DNA of 64,000 nucleotides from Agrocybe praecox (lineage: Eukaryota > Basidiomycota > Agaricomycetes > Agaricales > Agrocybaceae): assembly GCA_964017145.1 (NCBI GenBank), contig OZ024844.1:2294001-2358000 (forward strand), in the 5' to 3' direction. The notes below the pieces were generated by a model. It ran no database searches, was not told the origin of the DNA, and saw nothing but the letters and a program-made list of their open reading frames with translations. Shown here in pieces: positions 23,457 to 37,125 of the stretch. The translations under genes were made by a program, and so were the position numbers. Position 1 is the first letter of the stretch. Every line of letters begins with the position of its first letter.

Positions 23457-24509
23457 ATGCTTTCTAGAACTTGCTCGAGGAATGTTGTCGGTATGTTTGT
23501 TACACGTATCTGGTTTGGCTACCGCATGTAATATCTTCCTAGTTGGGTTTTCTCTTCGACGTTCGCTGGCCACTGAGGCTAAACCACAAGCCACAGGACA
23601 TCCTCTCGAGAATGTTGGACGCGTAAAAAAGGCCGTAAAGCCCCGTATTTCAGCTGCTATTATTCTCAATCGCGCTCCCATTCTGACGAGAGCCACTACA
23701 CCTTTCGAACTCGCGTACTACTCCTACCAATCCCGAATAAGGCGTAGCTTGCACAATCCATTTCCGAATGATTTCTACTTCAAGCAAGGAACGTTGACAG
23801 AGACCCGGTTCAATATAGAGGAACGGAAACGGGAGCGTCTAGCGTTTGGACCTGGATTCCTGGAGAAGGAAGATATTAGCGAGGAAAAGAGGCTGGCAAA
23901 TATAGCCGCGGTAGAGCAATTAGCTCAGCAAGAGGGAGAAGGAGAAGAGTTGATGCCCAGGACACATGCAGCAGACATAGAAGAGAATCTCAAAAGTCTT
24001 GACCGCAGAGGTCACCGAAACCTATATTTGTTACTACACTCTGTTGAAGACGGGAAGGATACATGGCGTTTTCCACAAGGAGAGGCAGAAAAGGGTCTAT
24101 TCCTGCATCAGGTAGGCGACCACTCCAGTTCTTCCTGTTCATATGTTAATTTTATTTGATAACAGGCGGCCCAGAAAGACCTGCACGCAGAATGCGGTGA
24201 TAATATGGACTCTTGGATTGTAGGCAAGGCTCCCGTAGGGGTCTACAAGCCCGAAAACACTCAATTGAATGAGGCATCTACAGAATCCTCGGAGGTATTT
24301 TTTTTTCTTGTTTGAAACATGCGCCTTTAGACGCTGATATTCTTTGAAAGCATGTTATCTTCTTCTTCAAAGCACACATCATGGCAGGTCAAGTCACCCC
24401 AAAGCGAGAGGACATCAAAGACTTCGCATGGCTAACCAAAGAAGAAATAGAGGGCCGGCTGGATAAGCACTACTGGGATAGTGTCAGGGATATTCTTTCA
24501 GATTACTGA
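23457..24509 (+). CDS. MRPL46: Mitochondrial ribosomal protein mL46
   Basis: Exons 23457..23490, 23543..24111, 24166..24294 and 24351..24509 give 296 residues. mL46 (yeast Mrpl17) is a Nudix-fold protein of the large mitochondrial ribosomal subunit. Seen: a basic N-terminus (MLSRTCSRNVVVGFSLRRSL) fitting matrix import, the region FELAYYSYQSRIRRSLHNPF followed by PNDFYFKQG, the Nudix-like centre with WRFPQGEAEKG and ALQKDLHAECG-type text (AAQKDLHAECG), and HVIFFFKAHIMAGQV near the end, then the helix EIEGRLDKHYWDSVRDIL. All blocks match the family. Its stop is only 39 bases from the stop of convergent NUC1, so the 3' UTRs must overlap. Confidence 0.93.
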
Positions 24510-24548
24510 TGACATATGTATAGGTATATTAATCTAACTTCTGTTTAA

Positions 24549-25977
24549 TTATTTCGGAGCTGCGATAGCCTTCTGGCTTTGTTTCTGAGCATCATCGAAT
24601 CTGCGAACGATGAGCTGGCATTTAGTGCTTTGGCAGATATGTTTTGAGGCATTCTTGACTTCGTTAGAGAATAGGGTGAGGCCAGCAGCACGTTCAACGG
24701 CTTCCACTATTTAAAAAGACGTTAACATCGAAACCACGCAAGAAAGGAGTAGGCTCTTACCGGGGACAATAAAACTTTCCAAAGGAGCATCGTCTCGTAT
24801 AACAGCATTAGGGAGTACAAACGCTCCGGTCGATAGCTCCAATATGTCAGGTGTAGACGGTGAAGTAGGTTTTGTTGTCAAAACAACCTTAGCAAAATGC
24901 GTAGGTACCGACACGTTTGGAGGAGAACCAATGACTTCATGGGTCTATCGGGAGAGAATCAGTATGTTAAATGACGGGAATGACATAATTTCATTACTGA
25001 CCACCCGCCATTTCCCGTCTGCCTCTTGTCGAGGAAGATACAGAGGAACTGTGAAAACATACACGTCGTGGAAACTACCTGTCAAGCGACGACACCAATC
25101 TTCCAAGTACGCCCAATCTAAAAAGAGAACAGCTCAGTGAAAATTGAACCGAAAATTCGGGGCACAACGGACAATGCCTGTTAAATCCATCACCGACTTG
25201 AGGGGCAATGTTAGACAGCAAAAAAGTTTGGTCCATTGCTTCCTAAAATAGCTTGTTAAGAGTGAAAATAAGGAAAACCTGAGTATTATACCATACCTGC
25301 GATGATTTAGCATCTGCAGCCGGTACCCTAAAGATATTCATTGCCATGAGTGGAAATTGTCATCGAAGCACTAAACTATACGTACATATGGCCTCGGTCA
25401 TAGCCGCTTCTTAAATAATCTTGTAGACGAGCACGGAAAGGAGAGGGAACAGATTCATCCTCTATGAATTTTGAGTTCGACCGATCGCCTGAAGATTCTC
25501 CACTAGGTTTGCTGACGGAGGTACGAGTAAGATGCTCAGCGGTCTGTCAATCACATCTTGTTAGAGAAAGTGCGGCTCTTGCGAGGATTTCCCAGATGCA
25601 TACCCATGCTGGATGGCGTAACCTTCGGTCATATCCAGCCACATAAGCCTTACGGACTAGAATATCAGAGATAGGCCCTAAAGAAAATGGAAATCTAGAG
25701 TCAATTTGGTTCAGTCAGTGACGTAGTGAGTCATACCGGGATTCCCATATTTTAGGGCAAGAGGAAGATTCGACGCGACTGTGAGTTCTTTTGAGATCTC
25801 CGTCTTTCCAGCTGAGCTTATACTGATGACGGGAGTAGGTACATTGTTGGGAGACGGTATTGGTTGGGACACCAACGGAGAGGGTCTAATTCTGTTCGAT
25901 ACAACTGCAGCGACACCACCTCCCAGAACAGCTCCTGTCGTGAAGACGGCTGCGTGTATAATGGCAGCGCTGGGCAT
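24549..25977 (-). CDS. NUC1: Mitochondrial nuclease NUC1 (endonuclease G)
   Basis: Eight exons on the minus strand (25737..25977, 25604..25677, 25543..25386, 25327..25297, 25242..25173, 25117..25002, 24944..24761, 24706..24549) give 343 residues. NUC1/EndoG is a Mg-dependent nuclease for DNA and RNA in the mitochondrial intermembrane space with roles in mtDNA turnover and cell death. Seen: a hydrophobic N-terminal anchor (about 5-30, AAVFTTGAVLGGGVAAVVSN), then the DNA/RNA non-specific endonuclease domain: KAYVAGYDRRLRHPAWTAEH, the active-site motif SGYDRGHM with its catalytic histidine, LLSNIAPQVGDGFNR, and VPTHFAKVVL. The 70-base exon uses a donor GTCCGT. The fourth exon is only 31 bases. 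Head-to-head with DDX41. Confidence 0.95.
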
Positions 25978-26185
25978 CTTCGTAATATATACGCAGGTTA
26001 AGTTGAATCTAGTAGTAGACCCACCTCACTATAAGTATAAGTACGTGTTATATAACCAGTGTCAACGGCGCTAACATTTTTTCGGGTCACGGTGACCTGA
26101 ACGGAGTTTGAAGGTCCGTCCCCATTTAGTCCATATGTAGCAGGTACATACGACAACTTGACTTTGTCTCTCTCTGCCCTTTTAC
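25978..26185. promoter_or_regulatory. Shared divergent promoter, NUC1 / DDX41
   Basis: 208 bases between two start codons. It contains GGTCACGGTGACC-like dyad text (near 26085-26097) that could be a protein-binding palindrome; nothing else stands out. Confidence 0.4.
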
Positions 26186-28529
<2,344 letters not shown>

Positions 28530-29108
28530 GATATGTCTCGTTTCTTGCTTTGGTTCATTCATAATTAATAATACGGTATATTGAGAAATATACAAAAATG
28601 TACCCTCCTATCCTTCAGATGAGCCACTGCTGTAACAAGTTCTATATATCGAGGTAGTAATCATGAGAATTAAATAGGAATGAATTGCAAGTCTTTTATT
28701 TACAAGAAAGTTTCTAAAGATGACAAGCATCGTGCGGGAGTAGTGCCACAGTGAATAACAAGCTTATCGAATTCAACCCGAAGAACTAGTGGAAAGGGAA
28801 ACGAGAGAGAAAAACATAGATTTTTAAAAGAGCGAGCGAGAGTATGATAATAGATAGTAAATGGTAGGGGTAATGATTCCAGCTGTCTTTTTCATGTCGG
28901 TGAGAAACATATTGCTTGAAAGAAGGTAGGTATGAGGGAATGTTGAGTGATGTGAGTATACAGTACATATATACTGAAAGTTGATGTATCAAGAAGCAAT
29001 TAGAGAGGTCATTCAGATCATGTGTGGTTGGTATTATCGGCGGAAAGTTCAGGAGTCGCCCCGTCCATCATCGCCGGTGAGGCTATCTGAGCGAACTTTG
29101 TATTCTCA
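28530..29108. other. Convergent intergenic space
   Basis: About 580 AT-rich bases between the DDX41 stop and the stop of the PIN4-like gene. No gene seen; presumably both 3' UTRs. Confidence 0.5.
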
Positions 29109-30923
29109 TCAGATTTCCAGTGGTTCGTAAGTTTGAGCGTCAAGCCCACCTCGAGTGGAAATCTGGTTTTCGTTCAATCCGATTCTGCTATCGCGCCTGC
29201 CGAACCCGCCGATTCCGGGTCCACGCGGCTGACGAACAACATTACTAGTGTTGTTGTCGTGACCGTTCAATGAGGAAAGCGAGCCCGAGCCCAGCGATGC
29301 TGGGAGACTGGGCACGGGCGGGATGGAGCTTCCACCAAATGCGCTATTACCGTTCGAGAAGAGGGAGTTGAAACCGGCAGATATACGGCGTGAAGGTGAA
29401 GCAATGGTCGCATAGCCCTCCCGGATGTTGCCGTTGGATGCCCTAGAAGTGAGGCGTGGTGCTTGTTGATGCAAGGTTTTCATGTCGGGCATCGACTTTT
29501 TCACACGAAGGGAACTAGCAGTCGTCGAGGAACTGACGGGCGAAAGGTAAGCCGATGGCGCCCGCGATAGAGTGTGTGGTTGTCGTTGGGGTTGTTGTTG
29601 CTGTTGTTGCTAAAATGAACAAGATCAAGATTTCAGGCAAAAAGTTATTTGTACATCCACTTACCCTTTGTGGATCGATTCTCGTAACGACAGCGTAACG
29701 CTCATCTCCTTCGCCGACAGAATAGTGATAGACACCAAGTTTCTGGGCAATTAAGTGAACCACCCTCCTTTGCTTTGGAGTAAGAGTACGGGAAAATGCC
29801 AATTCATCTCTCATTCTGTCATCTTTGAAAAGTAAAATCCTAGAGTAGATTTCCAAAGTCGAGGGGTCGTTCAAGTCCAGCTCGCTGGAAGAGGATTTTT
29901 CAGAAGAAACGCTTGGTGTTGCAGGGGGCAGAGTTGGCACCGCAGGGGCAGATGCAAGAGGCATAGAATATGAGGGGGTAGGCATGGGCATAGAAGAAAT
30001 GCCAGGAGGAGAATACTGAGGCTGCTGATAGGCAGAGCCTGAAGAGAACGATCGCTGAGGACTAAAAGTAGAGGGAATGGTAGAACCATAATCCTCATAC
30101 AGCTGGTTAACATTGGTCTGTTCTTTTTCCATTTGCATTGAACGCATTCTGCGAATGGCCTTTTCCCTTTCGATGCGCTCCTTTTCGCCTGCTTGTAGAA
30201 CCTTTTTGTACTCGACACGAAGTTTTCGGCCTTGTACATCGAAACCATTCAGAGCAACAACGACAGCATCGGCATCAGCAGCTTGACGAAAGTTGGCGAA
30301 TGCGAGACCACGGAAAGAGCCCTGTTGGTCAAGATGATAGTTGAAGGCGTAAGGGGTTGGAATAGATAATGAAGCCTGGGAGAAAATTAGAGCTGGAGGT
30401 GCTGACGAGGGGAAAAGGTGCTTACGATTATATCGAGGAGAGTCTCACGTTTAACATTAAAAGGGATATTCTTGATGACAATGGCAGTAGGAATGACCTC
30501 GTCGTCTGGATTGACTGAGGTGGCACTGGTGGGAGGAATTGAGGGAGTGAGATGACCCAAGGGAGGAGAACCGCCGGCGGAAGAGAAATCAGAGTTGTTG
30601 TGGGGAGAAAGAGAACGACTGTCGGAGGAATTGTTGTCGAGCCATTGCTTTTGTGAAAAGAGGAATGAGGGTTTGAAATCGAGATAGATCGACTTAAATC
30701 AACATACAGTAGGAAGTGCACTGCGAACAGGCTGCTTATTCTTCAAGGGAGACTGACCGAGACTGGATAACGGATTGTTGTAGGGGGACTGCTGGAGACC
30801 CTGTGTGGTAGCAAAGTGAAAAGGAGACCTGTTTCCGTCGTAATCGTAAGCATCATGAAGACGTTGCTGAGAGGCCCTCGAATTGAGGGTGAGAGAGGAA
30901 ATATCTGGGGGAGAGGTGGACAT
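29109..30923 (-). CDS. PIN4: RRM and R3H domain RNA-binding protein, PIN4/MDT1-like
   Basis: Four exons on the minus strand (30708..30923, 30426..30647, 29665..30375, 29109..29609) give 549 residues. Fungal PIN4/Mdt1 and fission yeast Cip1/Cip2 bind mRNA and act in stress and G2/M or DNA-damage control. Seen: a Ser/Pro-rich N-terminus with many SP dipeptides, an RRM at about 120-200 (AIVIKNIPFNV, then GSFRGLAFANF, ALNGFDVQGRKLRVEY), a proline/serine-rich linker, an R3H domain at about 315-385 (KQRRVVHLIAQKLGVYHYSV), a polyglutamine start of the last exon, and a Ser/Gly-rich tail. The RRM-then-R3H order is typical of the family. Introns 1-3 are all phase 0. Confidence 0.9.
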
Positions 30924-31691
30924 GATGAGAGAAGAGATGGAAAAAGACTGGACTCTGAGCTCCCCTCAACACTTGTTGTCTTGTCACGGGATCTTATTTG
31001 TACTATTTACTAGCCTCGCAGTACAATCATCGCACGTCTCGGCGGTGCAAGCAACCTATCTACGTCTACAGCAACACAGATGCTTCCAGAGTGATCCCAA
31101 GGGCCCCTCACTGTCTTTTCTTTTTCTCGCTGAGGCAGCACTACCATCTCATCGTTCGCCACTGATCGTCGGCGAGCAACAACCAGCCCACTGTCCGTCA
31201 CTGGTTGGAAGGCTGCACCAGGAAGCGAGGGCATGGTGTATTTAGAGGTGCTGTCTATCTGTCAGCTTTCTTTCTTTCTTTCTTTGCGTACGCAACTTGC
31301 CTTCGCGGTACCCCAGTAAGGCGCAAAGAGGAGGGTGGTGAACGTCGAGGCATCTTTGTATAGTACTGTCACTTGTCAATCAACTATTTTTCTTATGTTA
31401 TGACTCCCACTTACTTTGTCCAATGAGCAACCAGCACTCGTGGAATAAACGTCGAAAGAGATACGACTGGCAAGGGACTGTCAAAGCTCCTTGACAGAAT
31501 GAAATGCAGAAAGGTGAATATTATAAGGAAAGAACCAGCACTGCCGCACGCCCCGTTCTGCCTCCGCCAAGCCTCCGCTGTTACTTGCCAACCGTCATTT
31601 ATTCGTTTCTAATTTTAACTCATTTACCGAGAGCACCGGATTTATTTCTCAAACATAACTGATACAAAAGTATCTCTCTCTCTAAGCACAG
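30924..31691. other. Intergenic space between PIN4-like and UBE2C genes
   Basis: About 770 bases upstream of the PIN4-like start and downstream of the UBE2C stop. It carries a (CTTT)5 microsatellite at 31266..31285. Short open frames here look random. Confidence 0.5.
31266..31285 (+). repeat. (CTTT)5 microsatellite
   Basis: Five perfect CTTT units in the promoter side of the PIN4-like gene; on that gene's strand this is an AAAG tract. Confidence 0.9.
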
Positions 31692-32611
31692 TCACTGATT
31701 GGCCGGTAATGCTTCATAAGTTGTGTTTTGAATACTAGTCAAGAAGTTCCCATCAGTCCCCTCCATACTCGGTGCCAAATCTCCTTGCTTACCGGTCGGA
31801 TTTTGCCAAATCGCAGCCGCATCGGGATTCAGAGGAGAAGCATTGTTCGGCTCTGCACACAAAGACGTCAATAAAATCATTCAAAACCAAGTCCAAGTAT
31901 CCTGACCTCCAAGCAAAGACTGTAGCGACAGAAGGATCGTTTGGACGCTGTACACAGCCGACCACTTGTCCTGGAACATCACAGCCATTTTAGTTCATCA
32001 CTTTTTCGCTGTTCATCAAAACATACTACCAACCTGTAGAATATCTAAGCAAATTGCTCCGCCCGTGATGTCAACGTTTGGATGATAACAAGGGGTGTCG
32101 AATTTGATGGTTGGTGCCACATAGGGATAATTCGACGGGAATGAAATCGATATTTTGAATGTGAGTCCCGCATAAACCTACGCAAGTTAAGCGACATCCT
32201 TTAGCGTACTAGTTGAAAGGGCGTACTGTTTCTGCGGGACCTTCTATGGTCCCGACCCATTCAAACAAGTTTCCATCATGTTTTGGAAACGCGGACTAGT
32301 GATATATAAATAGTAAGCTGACTAAAGAGGGTGAATTGTAGGGAGAATTCTTACGATGCCAGGTGAAGACGACATCTGGAAAGATTCAAAGTTGTAAGTC
32401 TCTTCAACTCTTTAGCATAGAGTAAATGTTGCTCACCATGAGAGTCATTAGTTCATTACTTAGTCTAATAGATATTAGAGCAAATAACTGGAGCGTGTTG
32501 AAAATGAACCGACCGTTTAGCAACACTTCCTGCCACTTGCTGGCTCGAAGAGGATGTGTTCGACTTGGGAGATGCGCGGGGAGGAGCCAACGAAGAGGTG
32601 ACCTGTTCCAT
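31692..32611 (-). CDS. UBE2C: Ubiquitin-conjugating enzyme E2 C (APC/C partner)
   Basis: Seven exons on the minus strand (32514..32611, 32437..32464, 32355..32375, 32227..32295, 32034..32177, 31907..31970, 31692..31852) give 194 residues. UBE2C starts ubiquitin chains on substrates of the anaphase-promoting complex. Seen: a Ser-rich N-terminal extension (about 1-30), [20 protein letters not shown], the [16 protein letters not shown] block, the HPN motif and active cysteine in [18 protein letters not shown], and [20 protein letters not shown] followed by GEPN, all matching UbcH10. Compared with animal UBE2C the C-terminus is about 20 residues longer and ends in EALPANQ, and one glycine is extra before the active cysteine. 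Exons 2 and 3 are only 28 and 21 bases. Confidence 0.95.
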
Positions 32612-32970
32612 GATATAGTTATAAAGTAGATTAAATTCGTTAAAAGGCGTAAAGGTGGGCTGGGTGAACAGAAATGAAGGTAAAGGCTGGAGAACAAGAA
32701 AGGCGTGGTGCAACTTTGGTTCGCGCTCAGCGCTGCGAAAGTTCCAAGTTCGTTCGTGCCACGGGTCACATGAGACGCGACTGTCACTGCACCTGACCAT
32801 GCTTATATTAGTCAGCCGACCAGGCCCGACCTGTTAAGTTTAAGGGGGGTCGGCGCCGCCCTTCACCAACGATTCACGCACGCACGATCAAATCTTAACC
32901 TTAGGCTATCCCTCTCATCCTGCCTGGGAGTATACCCACTTACCTTTTGTCATTCTCTTTATAGGACATC
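32612..32970. promoter_or_regulatory. Shared divergent promoter, UBE2C / EDE1
   Basis: 359 bases between start codons. TCACATGA lies at 32766..32773. A C/T-rich run (about 32900-32970) precedes EDE1, as often before fungal start codons. Confidence 0.45.
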
Positions 32971-35900
32971 ATGTCCACTAATTTCTCTCCTACCCCCGCC
33001 GAAATCTCCATCGTATCCCAAATATTTGCTTCTGCAGATCCCCAGAAACTAGGCGTTCTCACTGGTGACGTTGCCGTCAGAGTTTTCGGAGGCGCCAAGC
33101 TTCCCCCCACCATCCTGGGTGAGATTTGGAACATCTCAGACGAGGATAACAACGGTTGGCTATCCAAGAAAGGAGTTGCCATTGCCGTCCGCTTAATAGG
33201 ATGGGCTCAGAAGGGGGAGACGATCACTCAGGCTTTGGTTGACAAACGTAAGACTTTGTGTTCTTTCAGCATTCGTTCATCTTCCCTTATTTATCTGCTT
33301 AGCTGGTCCTCTTCCGGCTATTGAAGGAATTACTCCTCTTGCACAACAGAACACGGGAATGTCATTACCCAAGTCACCTCCTCCAGGTTTCCCCCCACTG
33401 TCGCCTCAGGATAAGGCAAAGTTCCAGAGTATGTTTGTGAAATATGGCCCAACGAATGGGGTTCTAAGTGGTATGTTCTTATCTTATTCCAATGCAACAC
33501 TTGGACTGAAATTATCCCTGGGTGTAGGTGAAAAGGCGCGAGATATTTTCGTGAAGTCTAAGCTCCCAAACGAGCAACTTCTCAAGATATGGTGACCACA
33601 CCATTATTTTTTTGTATTTATTCGTATTCTTACTCTCTGTGATCAGGAACTTGGCTGACACTCAAGATCGCGGTGCACTCGACGCGACAGACTTCTCTAT
33701 TGGGATGTACTTCATTCAGGGGGTCATGAGTGGCAAGATATCCTTTATCCCGACTTCTTTGCCCCCTGGTTTGTATCAGCAAGCAGGTGGTGGCTCTGTT
33801 GGCTCCATCCGCTCTCATATGACAGGAGCCAGCGGCTCATTCAGCCCCGTGGGCAGCACTTTCCCACCACAACATACAGGACAGGCACAAATGTTGCAGC
33901 CAGACTATACTGGCTCTTTCAAGGCCCCTAGTCTTCCTGCTCGTCCCTCAGCTCTGGGGAATGGGAACGTCCATGAATGGGATGTGACCCCAGCAGAGAA
34001 AGCGGCTTCCGACCACCATTTCGACTCCTTGGACACACACAAGCGAGGCTACATAGAAGGAGAGGTAGCTGTCCCATTTATGCTGAAATCCCAGCTGCCC
34101 GGAGAAGCTCTTGCCCAAATATGGTTTGTCGTACCTATTCTTCGGAAATTATTGTTAATTATGTTGCATCAAGGGACCTTGCTGATATTAACAACGATGG
34201 CCGTTTGACGAGAGATGGTTTTGCCATTGCTATGTACCTCATCCAGAAGAAAATAGGGGGGAAAGACATTCCAGCGACGCTCCCTCCGTCCCTGGTTCCT
34301 CCCTCTGCGCGCTCATCTATAGGAGCCTCGCCGTTCTCTCCCCTTCATGTTCAGTCGCACAAACAACCAGAACCAGCACAGGACTTGTTTTCGTTCGATG
34401 ATACATCTCCTGTATCTGCTACACAACCGACGCAGTTCCCTCCGTCAGTTGCCACTCACTCAACAGGCCCTCCTGCTTCAATATTCCCCCCAGCACAAGT
34501 TAATGATCCTTTCTTTGCGCCCAGTAATCAATGTACGTGGCCAATGCATGTCAAATTTTCCACCTGTTTTCTGATCCAAACTCTATTTTAGCTCGGCATC
34601 ATGATCTTTTGGGAGATGATGATATTCAAACAGCAACATTTCCGCCTCTACAGGATCAATCGGCTGAAATAGGAAACGTCAAAATTCAATTGCAGTCAAC
34701 AAATAGATCCTTGGCTTCTGCCAAAGAAGAACGGGAGGCTTTGGAACAGACACTAGCTAATCAAGCCTCTCAGCTTTCTACTATCCAAACTCAACTTTCC
34801 TCGGCAAAGGCTGCGTATGAAACGGAAACCAGCTTGCTCGCTGCTTTCAAAGAAAGACGTACCTCTCAAATCAATGATATTCAAAAGAACCGAGAAGAGC
34901 TCATCAGGGCAGAAAGTGACCTGAGTGCCGTGCGTGTCGAAAAGGCTGAAATTGAAGGGGGGCTCTTGCGCGATAAAGAAGAGGCGAGGGAACTTCATAG
35001 ACGCATGGTGGAGGTTGGCCAGCAAGCAGAAGCATTGAAGGCTGACGTGGAGAAACTCAAAAAAGAGGCCAAGCAGCAAAAAGGTTTATTGGCTATCGCT
35101 CGCAAACAGTTGAGCACAAAGGAAAACGAGAAGGCTAAAGCGGAGAAAGAACACGAAGAGGCGGTTGCAGAGTTAATGTCTGTGACTTCTGAAAAGGATG
35201 GCGTTGAGGCAGAAATAGCAGATTTGGAAAAGGTCGTGCCACCTTCCACGAGTCCTTCTAATTCTTTGGCTTTCGCAGCTGCACAACCTCTGCCTGTTAC
35301 GCCTGATTTCTCCGCTTCGCCCAAAAGCAACAATCCGTTCGAGAGGCTGGCTATGGCTTCGGGCAATTCAACTCCTCGTTCTCAGTCACCTTTTATGTCC
35401 CTTGGAAATAGCATAATTTCTTCTCCGCCCATGGCTCCGAACGGGTCATCGTCTCCGAATACTTCAATTCTTTCGGACAGGCTTTCAAACATGAAGGAAA
35501 CAACTCAGAACGGACATCACACGGAATTGTCCTATCTCACCGAGGAGGATGTCTCCCCCAGTGGACCTGAAGGTGTGCTATCCGCAGGAACAACTACTGG
35601 CACAGAGTTCTTTATGACGCCTCCTACAAGTGCGAATCCTGATGCCGAGAGTCTTAAAGAAAGGTTCCCTTCACTTGATGAAGTCTCTCCTCATATCCCT
35701 GCTATTAGCAAAGCGCCATCTGTTATTCCTGCGGTTGCGGATTCTATTGACGACGCGCATGAACCCGATCTGAGCAATCAGATCAAAGAGTTAGAAATCG
35801 ATGAGTCGGACTCAGACTCAGACTCGGAAGACGAGCATGATGCCAAATCGAGTCCTGTCCCTGCCCCTGTTGTTCAGCCTTCTCCACCTGAAGCAGAAAC

Positions 35901-36941
35901 ATCTTTCGATAATATTTTTGGATCGGATGAACCAGCTCAGAGTCACGTAACTGATAGTAAATCGAAACCTGTCGAGTCTCCTGATGCAAATATGTCTGTC
36001 CTTTCAAATCACTTCGCGCATTCTAGCCCTGAAGTGCCTCCGGCCGTAGCTGGAGTCAACGAATTCGATCAAGCTCTGGGCAAACTGCCCGCCTCTACAG
36101 TAGCAACACCAGCAACCTTTTCTTTCGACACCACTTTTGACGACAATTTCGATTTTGATTCAGCTACAAAGCTTCAGGAGTTCCCCAATGTTGATAAACC
36201 AAAGGAATTCCAAACGCAATCTGACTTGGATGATATTTTTGCATCACATTCGGTAAATCCTCCAGCCATTACAGGTGTTCCCGACAAAGCTGTCGATGGA
36301 ACATTTGGCACATCCTTCGAAGCGGCTTTTTTTGATGCTAGCCCTGTTGCCGCCAGTGCAGCAGTGCCCTCTACTCCATTACAACCTCCGAGTACCCTTC
36401 CAATCCAAGGAACCTCGCCTTTGACCCCTATTCGAACATCTTCTCCAGTTCCTGTTTCGCCTAAGACCACACTTCCTGTCTCACATCCTCCGGAACCAAA
36501 ACCGGTTTCATCACCACCATTGAGGAGTAAATCTCCTCCTCCTCGCGTTCGCTCGCCCCAACCTCGTATCTCTTCATCTTCGTCTAAAGAAGTGAAGGAG
36601 GTTACCGAAAAACACAAGGAGCCTTCCCGGTCATCTAAATTAAGTGTATGTACCTTTACTCTCTACTAAAGGCAGCTCATTAATTTTTTTTAACAAAACT
36701 GCAGATCCGTCTGCCCTTTGGGAAGAAGAAGAAGACTCAAGAGGCAATGCCTTCAGCATCACATCTTGCGCCACCTATCGAACAGCCCCATCGGACAAAT
36801 ACCCCTGCTAGTGAAGACGACGTGGAACCCGTTAAACAACTCACAGCAATGGGCTTTAGTCGTAGTCAAGCTGTGGAGGCTCTGGAAAAATCGGCTTATG
36901 ATGTTCCCAAAGCCCTTAATAGTTTGCTGGGCGCTCAATGA
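32971..36941 (+). CDS. EDE1: EH-domain endocytic scaffold EDE1 (Eps15 homolog)
   Basis: Seven exons (32971..33247, 33303..33470, 33528..33591, 33647..34123, 34174..34532, 34592..36645, 36705..36941) give 1211 residues. EDE1 is an early scaffold of clathrin-mediated endocytosis that recruits NPF-containing adaptors and senses ubiquitin. Seen: three EH domains (about 10-95, 125-215 and 290-385; the third has the EF-hand-like DLADINNDGRLTRDGFAIAM), a coiled coil at about 465-665, a long acidic Ser/Pro-rich region with an NPF motif in NNPFERL and DPFF-like sites, a basic KKKK stretch and a C-terminal UBA domain (about 1171-1211, VKQLTAMGFSRSQAVEALEK). The order EH-EH-EH-CC-UBA is that of yeast Ede1. 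All exon phases agree. Confidence 0.96.
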
Positions 36942-37125
36942 TAGCTTTTTAAAGATTGGCTTGCAACTTGACTTCGTGAAACCACACATTCTTTTGATTA
37001 TAAGGACATTCTAAAATGGATTCCTCACGTTCCTTTCGAACATTTTTCTACCATGTATGTAATCCCAGGTTATCTGATCATAATGTGTTTCTTCCAAAAT
37101 CAATATTCTATTTTGCCATATAATT

